Shown here piece by piece: positions 27,454 to 34,537 of a DNA stretch of 36,088 nt. The translations under genes and the position numbers were made by a program. Source of the stretch: Pseudomonadota bacterium (lineage in GTDB: Bacteria; Pseudomonadota; Gammaproteobacteria; Xanthomonadales; Xanthomonadaceae); contig JAIUOJ010000017.1 in NCBI GenBank assembly GCA_020161335.1, positions 1 to 36,088 on the forward strand, in the 5' to 3' direction. The notes under the pieces are model-generated. The model did no database searches and was not told the origin of the DNA. It saw only the letters and a program-made list of their open reading frames with translations. Numbering within the stretch: position 1 is the stretch's first letter; each line of letters starts with the position of its first letter.

Positions 27454-29268
27454 CTAGGCTTCGTCGAATGGTCGGATGGAATCGGGCACCAGCTTGGCGC
27501 CCTGCTGGCGGATCAGGCGCTGCACGTGCGGGTCGGCCAGGAATGCGCTTTCGGCCGCCGCCTGGCGTTCGTCGCGCTGGCGCTCCACGCGCGTGTGCAG
27601 GGTCTCGCCTGCGGGCGCGCCCGCATCGAATCGCAGCTGCGGCTTCGCGCCCAGCGCCGGCGCCAGCGCGTCCGCCAGCTGCGCCACCAGGCCGTCGGCC
27701 TTGAGGTGGTCGTCGCTCGCGGGCAGCGACAGGCGCAGCACGCCCCCGTGCCAGGAGACGAACGACGCATGTGCGGCGAGTTCACGCACCGGTCCGCCCA
27801 GCCCGAGACCGCCGACGAGGTCGAGCCAGCGCGCGGCATCGAGTTCGACCGGCGGCGCAGCGGCCTGCGCACGCACCGGCCCGGGTGTCTGCTCGGCAAC
27901 GCGCGCTGGTGCTGCCACCGGCGGTGCGGGATGCGCGTCCACGGAACCCGCGTCAGGCGCCGCCGCATCCGCCGGCCGCGCTTCGATCGGCCGCGCTTCG
28001 ATCGGCCGCGCTTCGATCGGCCGCGCTTCGATCGGCCGCGCTTCGATCGGCCGCGCTTCGACCGGGCGCGCGTCCGCGGACGGGGCGCCACGCGCCGCCG
28101 GCCTGGCGGCATCGGCCTCCAGCGCGGCCCGCGCCGCCGCCGCGCCCCCGGCCCTCGCAACCGGTGCGGCCAGTCCCTGCACGCCTGCCTCCGCCGGACG
28201 GAACGCCAGCATGCGCAAGAGGCTCATCTCGAACCCGGCGCGCGGGCTGGGCGCCAGCGAAAGGTCGCGACGTCCGTTCAGCGCCATCTGGTACCACAGC
28301 TGCACCACTTCGGGCCGCAGCGACGGCGCCAGCGACTCGAGGTCGATGCCGTCGGCGCCGACCTCCGCGCCCGGCACCAGTTGCTTCACCTGGATGCGAT
28401 GCAGCGCCTCGGCGAGCGCGTCGAGCACGCCCGACCAGTCCGGCGAGAACTCCGCCAGCGCCGAGACCTCGGCCATCAGGCGGCCGCCGTCGCCCGCCGC
28501 GAGTGCATCGAGCAGCGCGCCGACGCGGGTGCGGTCGACCGTGCCCAGCATCGTCGCCACCCCGGCATCGGAGAGACTGCCGCCGGTATAGGCGATCGCC
28601 TGGTCGAGCAGCGACAGGCCGTCGCGCAGGCTGCCATCGGCGGCCCTGGCGATCTGCCGCACCGCGCCCGCTTCGGACGCGATGCCCTCGGCGGCGAGGA
28701 TCTTCTCGACCTGGCCGCGGATCTGTTCCTCGTCCAGCCGCTTGAGGTTGAACTGCAGGCAGCGCGACAGCACCGTGACCAGCAGCTTCTCCGGATCGGT
28801 GGTCGCGAACAGGAACTTCACGTGCTCCGGCGGCTCCTCCAGCGTCTTCAGCAGCGCGTTGAACGCCGGCTTGGACAGCATGTGGACTTCGTCGATCAGG
28901 TAGACCTTGTAGCGACCGCGCGAGGGCATGTACTGCGCGTTGTCGATCAGGTCGCGGACGTTGTCAACGCCGGTATTCGACGCCGCGTCGATCTCCAGCA
29001 GGTCGATGTAACGGCCGGCGTCGATCGCCAGGCAGGTCTCGCATTCGCCGCACGGGTCCGCGCCCGTGCCCCTCTCGCAGTTCAGGCTCTTGGCGAAGAT
29101 GCGGGCGATGGTGGTCTTGCCGACGCCGCGGGTGCCGGTGAACAGGTAGGCGTGGTGGACGCGGCCCGAATCGAGGGCGTTGGTCAGCGCGCGGACCACG
29201 TGCTCCTGGCCCACCAGCTCGGCGAACCGCCGGGGGCGCCACTTGCGGGCGAGGACGAGGTAGGACAT
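27454..29268 (-). CDS. dnaX: DNA polymerase III subunits gamma and tau
   Basis: A 604-residue clamp-loader ATPase. MSYLVLARKWRPRRFAELVG is the classical start and fixes the ATG at 29268. Walker A is GTRGVGKT (about 45-52), the zinc module uses C64, C73, C76 and C79, Walker B is VYLIDEVHMLS, and VTVLSRCLQFNL holds the SRC arginine finger. A linker with a 5-residue repeat (residues about 402-431) follows and then the tau-specific C-terminal domain, ending LVPDSIRPFDEA. No A-rich slippery site like that of E. coli dnaX is visible, so a shorter gamma form made by frameshift is not supported. It is the first gene of dnaX-ybaB-recR. Confidence 0.96.
   Translation of the reverse strand: MSYLVLARKWRPRRFAELVGQEHVVRALTNALDSGRVHHAYLFTGTRGVGKTTIARIFAKSLNCERGTGADPCGECETCLAIDAGRYIDLLEIDAASNTGVDNVRDLIDNAQYMPSRGRYKVYLIDEVHMLSKPAFNALLKTLEEPPEHVKFLFATTDPEKLLVTVLSRCLQFNLKRLDEEQIRGQVEKILAAEGIASEAGAVRQIARAADGSLRDGLSLLDQAIAYTGGSLSDAGVATMLGTVDRTRVGALLDALAAGDGGRLMAEVSALAEFSPDWSGVLDALAEALHRIQVKQLVPGAEVGADGIDLESLAPSLRPEVVQLWYQMALNGRRDLSLAPSPRAGFEMSLLRMLAFRPAEAGVQGLAAPVARAGGAAAARAALEADAARPAARGAPSADARPVEARPIEARPIEARPIEARPIEARPIEARPADAAAPDAGSVDAHPAPPVAAPARVAEQTPGPVRAQAAAPPVELDAARWLDLVGGLGLGGPVRELAAHASFVSWHGGVLRLSLPASDDHLKADGLVAQLADALAPALGAKPQLRFDAGAPAGETLHTRVERQRDERQAAAESAFLADPHVQRLIRQQGAKLVPDSIRPFDEA
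27974..28063 (-). repeat. 15-bp in-frame tandem repeat in dnaX, six units
   Basis: Six units of GGCCGCGCTTCGATC (plus-strand sense; the sixth has GACC at its end) encode the pentapeptide ARPIE repeated on the minus strand, within the linker between the ATPase core and tau domain. One or two more decayed units flank it (ARPVE, ARPAD). The low divergence suggests recent or ongoing change in copy number. Confidence 0.93.
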
Positions 29269-29361
29269 GCGCCCATTGTGCCGCGCCGGGCCGAAGATTG
29301 CCCGCGCGCTGGCTGAAGCGCGCTCACGCGCCCCTGAATCGCCGGCCACCGGCCGCTTCGG

Positions 29362-29390
29362 TTGTGGTACAGGCCCTCCGCCGCTAGAAT
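29362..29390 (+). promoter_or_regulatory. Sigma-70 promoter for tRNA-Ser
   Basis: TTGTGG (29362-29367), a 17-base spacer, and TAGAAT (29385-29390). Transcription would start near 29397, about 38 bases before the tRNA. The dnaX start is 93 bp away on the other strand. Confidence 0.7.
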
Positions 29391-29434
29391 TCGTGCCCCT
29401 GCGTGCGGCCGGCTGCCGCCTGCCGGGGAATCCC

Positions 29435-29527
29435 GGAGAGGTGTCCGAGTGGTTGAAGGAGCACGCCTGGAAAGTGTGTAAGCGTCTAAACCGCGCTTCG
29501 CGGGTTCGAATCCCGCTCTCTCCGCCA
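29435..29527 (+). tRNA. serW: tRNA-Ser (anticodon GGA)
   Basis: A 93-nucleotide tRNA with CCA encoded. The acceptor stem pairs GGAGAGG (29435-29441) with TCTCTCC (29517-29523); G is the discriminator at 29524. The anticodon stem pairs CACGC with GTGTG around CTGGAAA, giving anticodon GGA (29469-29471), which reads UCC and UCU. The long variable arm (about 29479-29499) is typical of serine tRNAs, and the T arm is GCGGGTTCGAATCCCGC. The symbol follows E. coli usage for this isoacceptor and is tentative. Confidence 0.96.
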
Positions 29528-29538
29528 GATACGTGAAG

Positions 29539-29558
29539 CGCCCCGAAAGGGGCGTTTT
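29539..29558 (+). terminator. Terminator of tRNA-Ser, nested in a larger inverted repeat
   Basis: CGCCCC (29539-29544), GAAA and GGGGCG (29549-29554) are followed by TTTT (29555-29558). Around it, the 17 bases at 29517-29533 (tRNA 3' end plus GATACG) are perfectly complementary to 29560-29576, so the tRNA 3' end could pair with downstream sequence if transcription read through. Confidence 0.85.
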
Positions 29559-29604
29559 GCGTATCTGGCGGAGAGACGGCGGAAGAGAAGGCGCGCGGGT
29601 TCGA

Positions 29605-29822
29605 CAGATCGGCAGGGTGAGCCGATGTCGCTCGCGCGCCACTGGCGCGCGCATCGGCGAACGCGCGAGCGCTGCGCGCCAGGGCCGGGCCAACCGATCT
29701 GCACAGCCGAAGGCTGCCCTGCAGGGGCGAGGGCCATGGATGGCCCGAGTGAATCCCCGATCAGAATCACGACGACCTGTTAAGATGCGCGCCCATGATC
29801 GTCGGCCAGAAGCCGACGATCA
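29605..29822 (+). other. Structured intergenic stretch between tRNA-Ser and ffs
   Basis: No gene is believable here. Several strong inverted repeats are present: CAGATCGG (29605-29612) with CCGATCTG (29694-29701) enclosing the nested GCCGATG/CATCGGC and GCGCGCCA/TGGCGCGC-like stems (about 29623-29658); GGGCCAT/ATGGCCC near 29730-29745; and a perfect 11-bp hairpin TGATCGTCGGC/GCCGACGATCA with a 5-base loop at 29796-29822, without a T-run. A TAAGAT at 29781-29786 could be a -10 box for ffs, but no matching -35 is seen. Confidence 0.45.
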
Positions 29823-29851
29823 CAGCGCCAGACACGGCGCACCCCTATGGT

Positions 29852-29953
29852 GGCCCCGTCGGCCCCTCGCGACGCTAGATCGAAAACCCCGCCAGGGCCG
29901 GAAGGCAGCAACGGTATCGGTCGATGCGGGTGCCGAGGCCAGCCGGCGGGGCC
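29852..29953 (+). ncRNA. ffs: 4.5S signal recognition particle RNA
   Basis: A small SRP RNA. GGCCCCGTCGGC (29852-29863) pairs along all 12 positions (one G-U) with GCCGGCGGGGCC (29942-29953) as the closing helix. The conserved Ffh-binding domain is present: CCAGGGCCGGAAGGCAGCAA with the GGAA tetraloop at about 29900-29903, plus the symmetric internal loop sequence. The helix may extend 3-4 pairs on each side. With Ffh it targets membrane proteins to the translocon. Its place next to dnaX is the usual one in proteobacteria. No clear terminator follows; instead a 99-bp tandem repeat begins at the 3' end. Confidence 0.92.
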
Positions 29954-30247
29954 ATCGCCATTTCCAGCAACATCGATACGCGGCAAGTCGGTGCCTTCGC
30001 CCGTGGCGACGGTGCAACAAACACGAAACGGGAAGATTCATCTGGCGCGGCCATCGCCATTTCCGGCAGCATCGATGCGCGGCAAGTCGCTGCCTTCGCC
30101 CGTGGCGACGGTGCAACAACGGCGAAACGGGAAGATTCATCTGGCGCGGCCATCGCCATTTCCGGCAGCATCGATGCGCGGCAAGTCGCTGCCTTTGCCC
30201 GTGGCGACGGTGCAACAACGACGAAACGGGAAGATTCGTCTGGCGCG
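29951..30247 (+). repeat. 3 x 99-bp tandem repeat starting at the ffs 3' end
   Basis: Units are 29951-30049, 30050-30148 and 30149-30247. Each begins GCCATCGCCATTTCC and ends GATTCATCTGGCGCG (GATTCGTCTGGCGCG in the third). Units 2 and 3 differ at about 3-4 positions, unit 1 differs from unit 2 at about 7-8. Each contains TCGCCCGTGGCGA, a small hairpin. As 99 is a multiple of three, several frames stay open and give false 33-residue repeats. The array ends 2 bp before the stop codon of the convergent lipoprotein gene. Confidence 0.95.
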
Positions 30248-30249
30248 GC

Positions 30250-30819
30250 TCATTGCCCTGCCGGCTTGCCCTCGCGCAGGCGTACCGAGGGCCGGCCGTC
30301 CTCCTGGGTGAACACGAAGGCGTAGGACAGGCGCAGCGCGGTTGGTGTTTCCACCGCATCGGCCTCCGCGCAGGCATCCGCGGACGGGCGGCCATCGGGC
30401 GTGCGGCAGACCAGGGCGGGATCGTAGGTCCACGCCCGCACCGCCTCGAGCACGGCATCGGCGAATCGCGCAGCGTGCGCGTCCGCCGGGTCCGGACAAT
30501 CGTCGTCGACGCGGCGCGTCGCCTCCGAAACCAGGCCCTCGCCCGAGATCGTCACGTCCACGCACAGTTCCACCGGCGCCAGGCGCAGCGGCAACAGGTC
30601 TTGCGGATACGCCGGCATCGCCACGGGATCGACCAGGTTCGGGAACACGAACGCTTGGCTGGCATCCAGCTGCATCCGCGTCGCGCCCGCGGGGGGCGTC
30701 ACCAGCGACACGCCGACGCTGCCCACCGCGGGCGTCTCCGCGACCGGCGCATGGCGGCAGGCAGGCAGCATCAAGACGCAGGCCAACGCCAGCCCGGACA
30801 CGCGCAGCGGCCCGTTCAA
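30250..30819 (-). CDS. TonB-C-like predicted lipoprotein
   Basis: A 189-residue predicted lipoprotein if started at the TTG at 30819, which gives MNGPLRVSGLALACVLMLPA followed by Cys, a good type II signal peptide; an in-frame GTG closer in removes the basic residue. The body has AYPQDLLPLRLAPVELCVDV and TISGEGLVSEATRRVDDDCP followed by AVLEAVRAWTYDPA, the pattern of TonB C-terminal-like domains (pairs of beta strands and the conserved W-x-(Y/F)-x-P). It lacks the TonB proline-rich spacer and membrane anchor, so it is not an energy-transducing TonB. The role is unknown. The frame stays open upstream to 31218, but that part does not look like protein. It is flanked by copies of the 99-bp repeat family. 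Confidence 0.7.
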   Translation of the reverse strand: MNGPLRVSGLALACVLMLPACRHAPVAETPAVGSVGVSLVTPPAGATRMQLDASQAFVFPNLVDPVAMPAYPQDLLPLRLAPVELCVDVTISGEGLVSEATRRVDDDCPDPADAHAARFADAVLEAVRAWTYDPALVCRTPDGRPSADACAEADAVETPTALRLSYAFVFTQEDGRPSVRLREGKPAGQ

Positions 30820-31162
30820 TCGCGCGCGCCCGGAACCATCGCATGGCGTCCCTGGAACGGCACCTTCATCTCGCGCGGACCGGCCGCCACAGTTGACTTC
30901 ACCGGGCTTGCGCCCGTCATCCTGGAACAAGGGCCAGAGGGTGTCGTTGCGCTTGCCGCGCACCAGCCGTTTGCCGCGTCCGCGTTCGGCCGAACATGGC
31001 AGGGAGAGCGCCAGACCCCGCACGAGCGAAGAAAAGCGCTTCATGGTGACCTCTGGCTGACCGACAAGCCTGAGACGGCGCTGATCGACCTGGCCCCAAG
31101 GCATATGCAGCTCATTAGTTGTCGCCCGTGGCGACGGTGCAGGCTCGCGGAAACGGATGCCT
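30820..31162. other. 343-bp gap with decayed repeat copies
   Basis: No gene is supported here, although frames are open on both strands. A partial copy of the 99-bp unit lies at about 31120-31175: CGCCCGTGGCGACGGTGCA is identical, then GAAACGG, TTCAT and GGCGCGGCC at the expected spacing. A weaker trace (GGAACGGCACCTTCATCTCG followed by CGCGG) is near 30858-30885. The rest is unremarkable. Confidence 0.6.
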
Positions 31163-31603
31163 TCATTCGGCGCGGCCCGGATGCAGCCAGTCCGACTGGC
31201 CGTCCAGATAGCGCTCATGCTTCCAGATCGGGACGCGGGATTTCACTTCGTCGATGATCCAGCGGCAGGTGTCGAACGCCACGCCGCGGTGCGCGGCACT
31301 CACGCCCACCCACACCGCCATGTCCCCGATGGCGAGCTCGCCGACGCGATGCACGCAGCAGGCATCGAGTGCGCCGGACCGCTCCAGCGCCTCGCGCACG
31401 ATCCGCTCGCCCTCGGCCTCCGCCAGCGCGGTGTAGGCCTCATAGTGCAGGCCGCCGACCGGTCGGCCTTCGTTGTGGTTGCGCACCCAGCCCTCGAATG
31501 CGGCGAACGCGCCGGCCTGGTCATGCAACAGGCGCGCGCGCAGCGCGGCTGCATCGATCGGATCGCCGGAGATCGCGAACCGCTTCGCGGACGCATCGCT
31601 CAT
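31163..31603 (-). CDS. moaE: Molybdopterin synthase large subunit
   Basis: A 146-residue MoaE. GAFAAFEGWVRNHNEGRPVG, LHYEAYTALAEAEGERIVRE, CVHRVGELAIGDMAVWVGVS and VKSRVPIWKHERYLDG are the family blocks; the lysines in the last block include the catalytic ones. It forms a heterotetramer with MoaD and puts two sulfurs on precursor Z to make molybdopterin. The ATG at 31603 overlaps the moaD stop (ATGA). It is the last gene of the moa operon. Confidence 0.96.
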   Translation of the reverse strand: MSDASAKRFAISGDPIDAAALRARLLHDQAGAFAAFEGWVRNHNEGRPVGGLHYEAYTALAEAEGERIVREALERSGALDACCVHRVGELAIGDMAVWVGVSAAHRGVAFDTCRWIIDEVKSRVPIWKHERYLDGQSDWLHPGRAE

Positions 31604-31842
31604 CCGCCCGACACCGGCGGGATGAAGGCCACCTCGCTGCCGTCGCGCACGGCGTCTTCCCAGCGCGCGAACTCTCCGTCCACCGCGACGCGCAGGCGGT
31701 CCACGTCGAGCGCGAAGCCGTGGCGCCGGCGCAGCTCCTCGTACAGTGCCGAAAGCGCAGGCGCCTGCGTTTCGACCGCTTCGGAGGCCATGCCGGCGGC
31801 ATCGCGCAGGCTGGCGAAGTACAGCAGCGACACCTGCGCCAT
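31600..31842 (-). CDS. moaD: Molybdopterin synthase small (sulfur carrier) subunit
   Basis: An 80-residue ubiquitin-fold protein. [20 protein letters not shown] is the typical start, GSEVAFIPPVSGG the typical end; the terminal Gly-Gly is adenylated and thiocarboxylated by MoeB, and the sulfur is then passed to precursor Z in MoaE. Its start shares one base with the moaC stop (TGATG) and its stop overlaps moaE, so translation is coupled. Confidence 0.95.
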   Translation of the reverse strand: MAQVSLLYFASLRDAAGMASEAVETQAPALSALYEELRRRHGFALDVDRLRVAVDGEFARWEDAVRDGSEVAFIPPVSGG

Positions 31843-32348
31843 CAGCCCACCCTCCCCACATCGCGCCTGCCGCCACGCTTGCCCAGCAGCTTCGCCGGGC
31901 CCAGCACGATGGCATGCGACAGCGCCTTGCACATGTCGTACACCGTCAACGCCGCGACCGTGGCGCCGGTCAGCGCCTCCATCTCCACGCCGGTGCGGTG
32001 CATGGTCTTGACCAGGCATTCGATCCGCAGCTCGCGCTCGCCCTGCCAGTCGATCGACAGCTTCACCCCGTCGATCGGCAGCGGGTGGCAGAACGGGATC
32101 AACTCGTGCGTGCGCTTGACCGCCATGGTGCCGGCGATCACGGCGGTCTCGACGATGCCGCCCTTGGCGCTGCGCAGGCCGGACTTGCGCAGCTGTGCCG
32201 CGACCTCCGCGGGAAAACGAACGCGACATTCCGCGACGGCCTGCCGCGCCGTGACGGCCTTGCCGGAGACGTCGACCATCGCCGGACGACCGGCGTCGTC
32301 GAGGTGGGTGAGCGCTTTCGGGCGCGCCTTCGCCCGCGTCATCGTCAT
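31842..32348 (-). CDS. moaC: Cyclic pyranopterin monophosphate synthase
   Basis: A 168-residue Moa[73 protein letters not shown] and [10 protein letters not shown] are the conserved blocks, the last with the catalytic Asp and Lys. With MoaA it converts GTP to cyclic pyranopterin monophosphate. The ATG at 32348 overlaps the stop of the DUF1801 gene (ATGA); a second ATG two codons later is possible. Confidence 0.95.
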   Translation of the reverse strand: MTMTRAKARPKALTHLDDAGRPAMVDVSGKAVTARQAVAECRVRFPAEVAAQLRKSGLRSAKGGIVETAVIAGTMAVKRTHELIPFCHPLPIDGVKLSIDWQGERELRIECLVKTMHRTGVEMEALTGATVAALTVYDMCKALSHAIVLGPAKLLGKRGGRRDVGRVG

Positions 32349-32755
32349 GTGCCTTGCCTCGATGCAGCTGCGACCGCGGTCGGATCGCCCAATGCGCGGT
32401 TCAGGCGCACCGCTTCGGCCACCAGCTTGCGCGCCGTGGCGGCGGACAGGGTGTCGCCCTCGCGCAGCTCGAGCGTCGCCATGTCGTACTTGCCTCCGGG
32501 CTTGAGCCGTGGCTCGATCCCGCGCAGCTGGCGACCTCGCCAGAACCCGAACAGCACGCGAGCGTCCTCGGCGCGCACCAGGCAGACCGGACCGCCCAGC
32601 ACGTACACCAGGTGCCCCCACTTGATCGTCTCCACGATTCTCGCGGGGACACGTGCCGCGTCGCGCAGTTGCTCGACGAGCCCGCGCCGCCAACCCGAGA
32701 GCACCGCAACGTAGGCATCCGGATTGACCGCCGGCAGCGCCTTGCGCATGGCCAT
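32345..32755 (-). CDS. DUF1801 protein inside the moa operon
   Basis: A 136-residue protein with the DUF1801 (YdhG-like) pattern: [40 protein letters not shown] and [18 protein letters not shown]. The family is small, soluble and of unknown function; some members bear a frataxin-like fold. It lies 3 bp after moaA and overlaps moaC by 4 bp, so it is made together with the cofactor enzymes. No catalytic residue can be named. A role in molybdenum cofactor synthesis is suggested only by position. Confidence 0.8.
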   Translation of the reverse strand: MAMRKALPAVNPDAYVAVLSGWRRGLVEQLRDAARVPARIVETIKWGHLVYVLGGPVCLVRAEDARVLFGFWRGRQLRGIEPRLKPGGKYDMATLELREGDTLSAATARKLVAEAVRLNRALGDPTAVAAASRQGT

Positions 32756-32758
32756 CGC

Positions 32759-33781
32759 TCAGCCTCCCACCAGGAACATTTCGACATGCCGCGCCGAGGC
32801 GCGCTCGCTGCCGCGCAGTTCGCTGTAGCGGTCGGCGCGCGCGCCCCACAGCGCCGACAGGCGTTCCGACAGGGCCACCTCGCCCTGCCCGATGTCGGCG
32901 CGCAGATCGATGCCGCTGGCCGAGAACAGGCAGGTGTACAGGCGGCCGTCGGCGGATACACGCGCGCGGTGGCAATCGCCGCAGAACGGCGCTGTGACCG
33001 AACTGACGAAACCCACCTCGCCCGCGCCGTCATCGAATGCATGGCGCTCGGCCACTTCGCCGCGATAGTGGGCGTCGAGCGCGTGCAGCGGCCAGCGCGC
33101 ATGGATGCGGTCGCGCAACTCGGCCGACGGCACCACCCGATCGCGCCGCCAGCCGTTGCAGGTGCCCACGTCCATGTATTCGATGAAGCGCAGCACGTGC
33201 CCGCTGCCGCGGAAATGCTCGACCAGCGGCAGCACTTCGTCCTCGTTGACGCCGCGCTGCACCACGCAATTGATCTTGAGGCTGCCGAAACCGGCCTGCC
33301 CGGCGGCAGCGATGCCGGCCAGCACGTCGCCGATGTCGCCGCGGTTGCCGGACAGTTCGTGGAACAGCGCCGGATCCAGCGCATCGAGGCTGATGGTGAG
33401 TCGGCGCAAGCCGGCCTCGCGCAGCGCACGTGCGTGCCTTGCGAGCAACGCACCATTGGTGGTCATGGCGAGGTCGTCGATGCCCTCGATGCGCGCCAGT
33501 CGCGCCACCAGGTCCGGCAAACCCTTGCGTAGCAGCGGTTCGCCGCCGGTGATGCGCAGCTTGGTCGCGCCCACGCGCGCGGCGGCGCGTGCCAGCACCT
33601 CGATCTCGTCGAACGACAGGCGCGAGGCCGCGTCGAGGCCGTGGTCGTCCGGCACCTGGTCGGCCGGCATGCAGTAGCCGCAGCGGAAGTTGCAGGCGTC
33701 GATCACCGACAGCCGGAGGTCGCGCAGCGGGCGGCCGAGGCGGTCGAGCGGCAGCGCCAGCGGTTGCGGTCGTGCGCTCAT
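32759..33781 (-). CDS. moaA: GTP 3',8-cyclase MoaA
   Basis: A 340-residue radical SAM enzyme. The SAM cluster is bound by C30, C34 and C37 in [53 protein letters not shown] and [11 protein letters not shown] follow. The second cluster uses cysteines in [20 protein letters not shown] followed by CLF. It ends in Gly-Gly, which MoaA needs for activity. It carries out the first step of molybdenum cofactor synthesis from GTP. The ATG at 33781 overlaps the upstream gene by 4 bases (ATGA). Confidence 0.97.
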   Translation of the reverse strand: MSARPQPLALPLDRLGRPLRDLRLSVIDACNFRCGYCMPADQVPDDHGLDAASRLSFDEIEVLARAAARVGATKLRITGGEPLLRKGLPDLVARLARIEGIDDLAMTTNGALLARHARALREAGLRRLTISLDALDPALFHELSGNRGDIGDVLAGIAAAGQAGFGSLKINCVVQRGVNEDEVLPLVEHFRGSGHVLRFIEYMDVGTCNGWRRDRVVPSAELRDRIHARWPLHALDAHYRGEVAERHAFDDGAGEVGFVSSVTAPFCGDCHRARVSADGRLYTCLFSASGIDLRADIGQGEVALSERLSALWGARADRYSELRGSERASARHVEMFLVGG

Positions 33782-34533
33782 GCGCCGGACACCGGCGGCG
33801 CGGCGGGTTCCGCCAGCGCGAACACCTCGCCCGGATGCGCGACCTGGTAGCCGCGCGCGGCCAGCGCTTCGCCATCCGCAGCCGAGGCGTAGTGGTACAG
33901 CACGCAGCGCGACAGCACCTGCGCGTCGTACTCGCGTTCCAGGTCGTCGATGCCGCTGTGCGAAGGATTGCCGTGCAGCGCGCAATCGTGCGCGATCAGT
34001 TCAGCGGCATCGGCATGCCGACGCAGCATCTCGGGAATCGGCCGGGTGTCGCCGGTCCAGACGACGCAGCCGCGCAGGCGTAGGCCATACGCCGTCTCCG
34101 GCCAGTGGTGCCGGACCGGGAACACCTCGATGCGATGGCCGTCGTGCCAGAACGCATCGCCCACCGGGATCACGCGGAAGGCGTCCCAGAAATTCGCGCC
34201 CCCTTCGGCCAGCACGTTCGGATACGCGCCCACGCGCTCGTGCAGCAGCGGCACCACGCTGGCCGGCACGTACAGCGGCATGCGTCCGCGGCGCGCTGAA
34301 TCGAAATACTCCGACACGAACAGGCGCTCGAACCCGCCGACGTGGTCGAGGTGGGTGTGGGTGACGAACAGCGCCCGCGGCGGCTCGCCGTAGTGCGCGA
34401 GGAACGCGGTCAGGCCCTCGCCGCCGCAGTCGATGGTCAGCCAAGGCGCGCCGTCGCGCTCGATCGTGGCCATCGGCGAACCGAGTTCGGTCGCAGAGGC
34501 GTTGCCGACGCCGTGGAAGCGCAGCGACCACAT
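33778..34533 (-). CDS. Metallo-beta-lactamase-fold hydrolase
   Basis: A 251-residue MBL-fold protein related to the RNase Z/PhnP branch. The metal motif is H59, H61, D63, H64 in FVTHTHLDHVGGFERLF; further ligands are in VFPVRHHWPETAYG, VVWTGDTRPIPEML and ELIAHDCALHGNPSHSGID. The start at 34533 gives MWSLRFHGVGNASATELGSP, a normal first strand. The substrate is unknown. It overlaps moaA by 4 bp and follows kdkA by 4 bp. Confidence 0.88.
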   Translation of the reverse strand: MWSLRFHGVGNASATELGSPMATIERDGAPWLTIDCGGEGLTAFLAHYGEPPRALFVTHTHLDHVGGFERLFVSEYFDSARRGRMPLYVPASVVPLLHERVGAYPNVLAEGGANFWDAFRVIPVGDAFWHDGHRIEVFPVRHHWPETAYGLRLRGCVVWTGDTRPIPEMLRRHADAAELIAHDCALHGNPSHSGIDDLEREYDAQVLSRCVLYHYASAADGEALAARGYQVAHPGEVFALAEPAAPPVSGA

Positions 34534-34537
34534 GCGG

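Noticed and set aside
27454..29268. Programmed frameshift in dnaX to make gamma
   Set aside because: No A-rich slippery heptamer with following stem is visible around the end of the ATPase core.
29951..30247. CRISPR-like array
   Set aside because: The whole 99-bp unit is repeated with few differences; there are no unique spacers and no cas genes.
30820..31045. N-terminal extension of the TonB-like gene from an ATG at about 31045 (MKRFSSLVRG...)
   Set aside because: The extension is low-quality protein, would place the clear lipoprotein signal peptide in the middle, and overlaps decayed repeats.
29533..31257. A 574-codon open frame on the plus strand running through the ffs gene and the 99-bp repeats, with 33-residue repeats in translation
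   Set aside because: It crosses a structural RNA gene and is open only because the DNA is GC-rich and the unit length is a multiple of three. Other frames are equally open.
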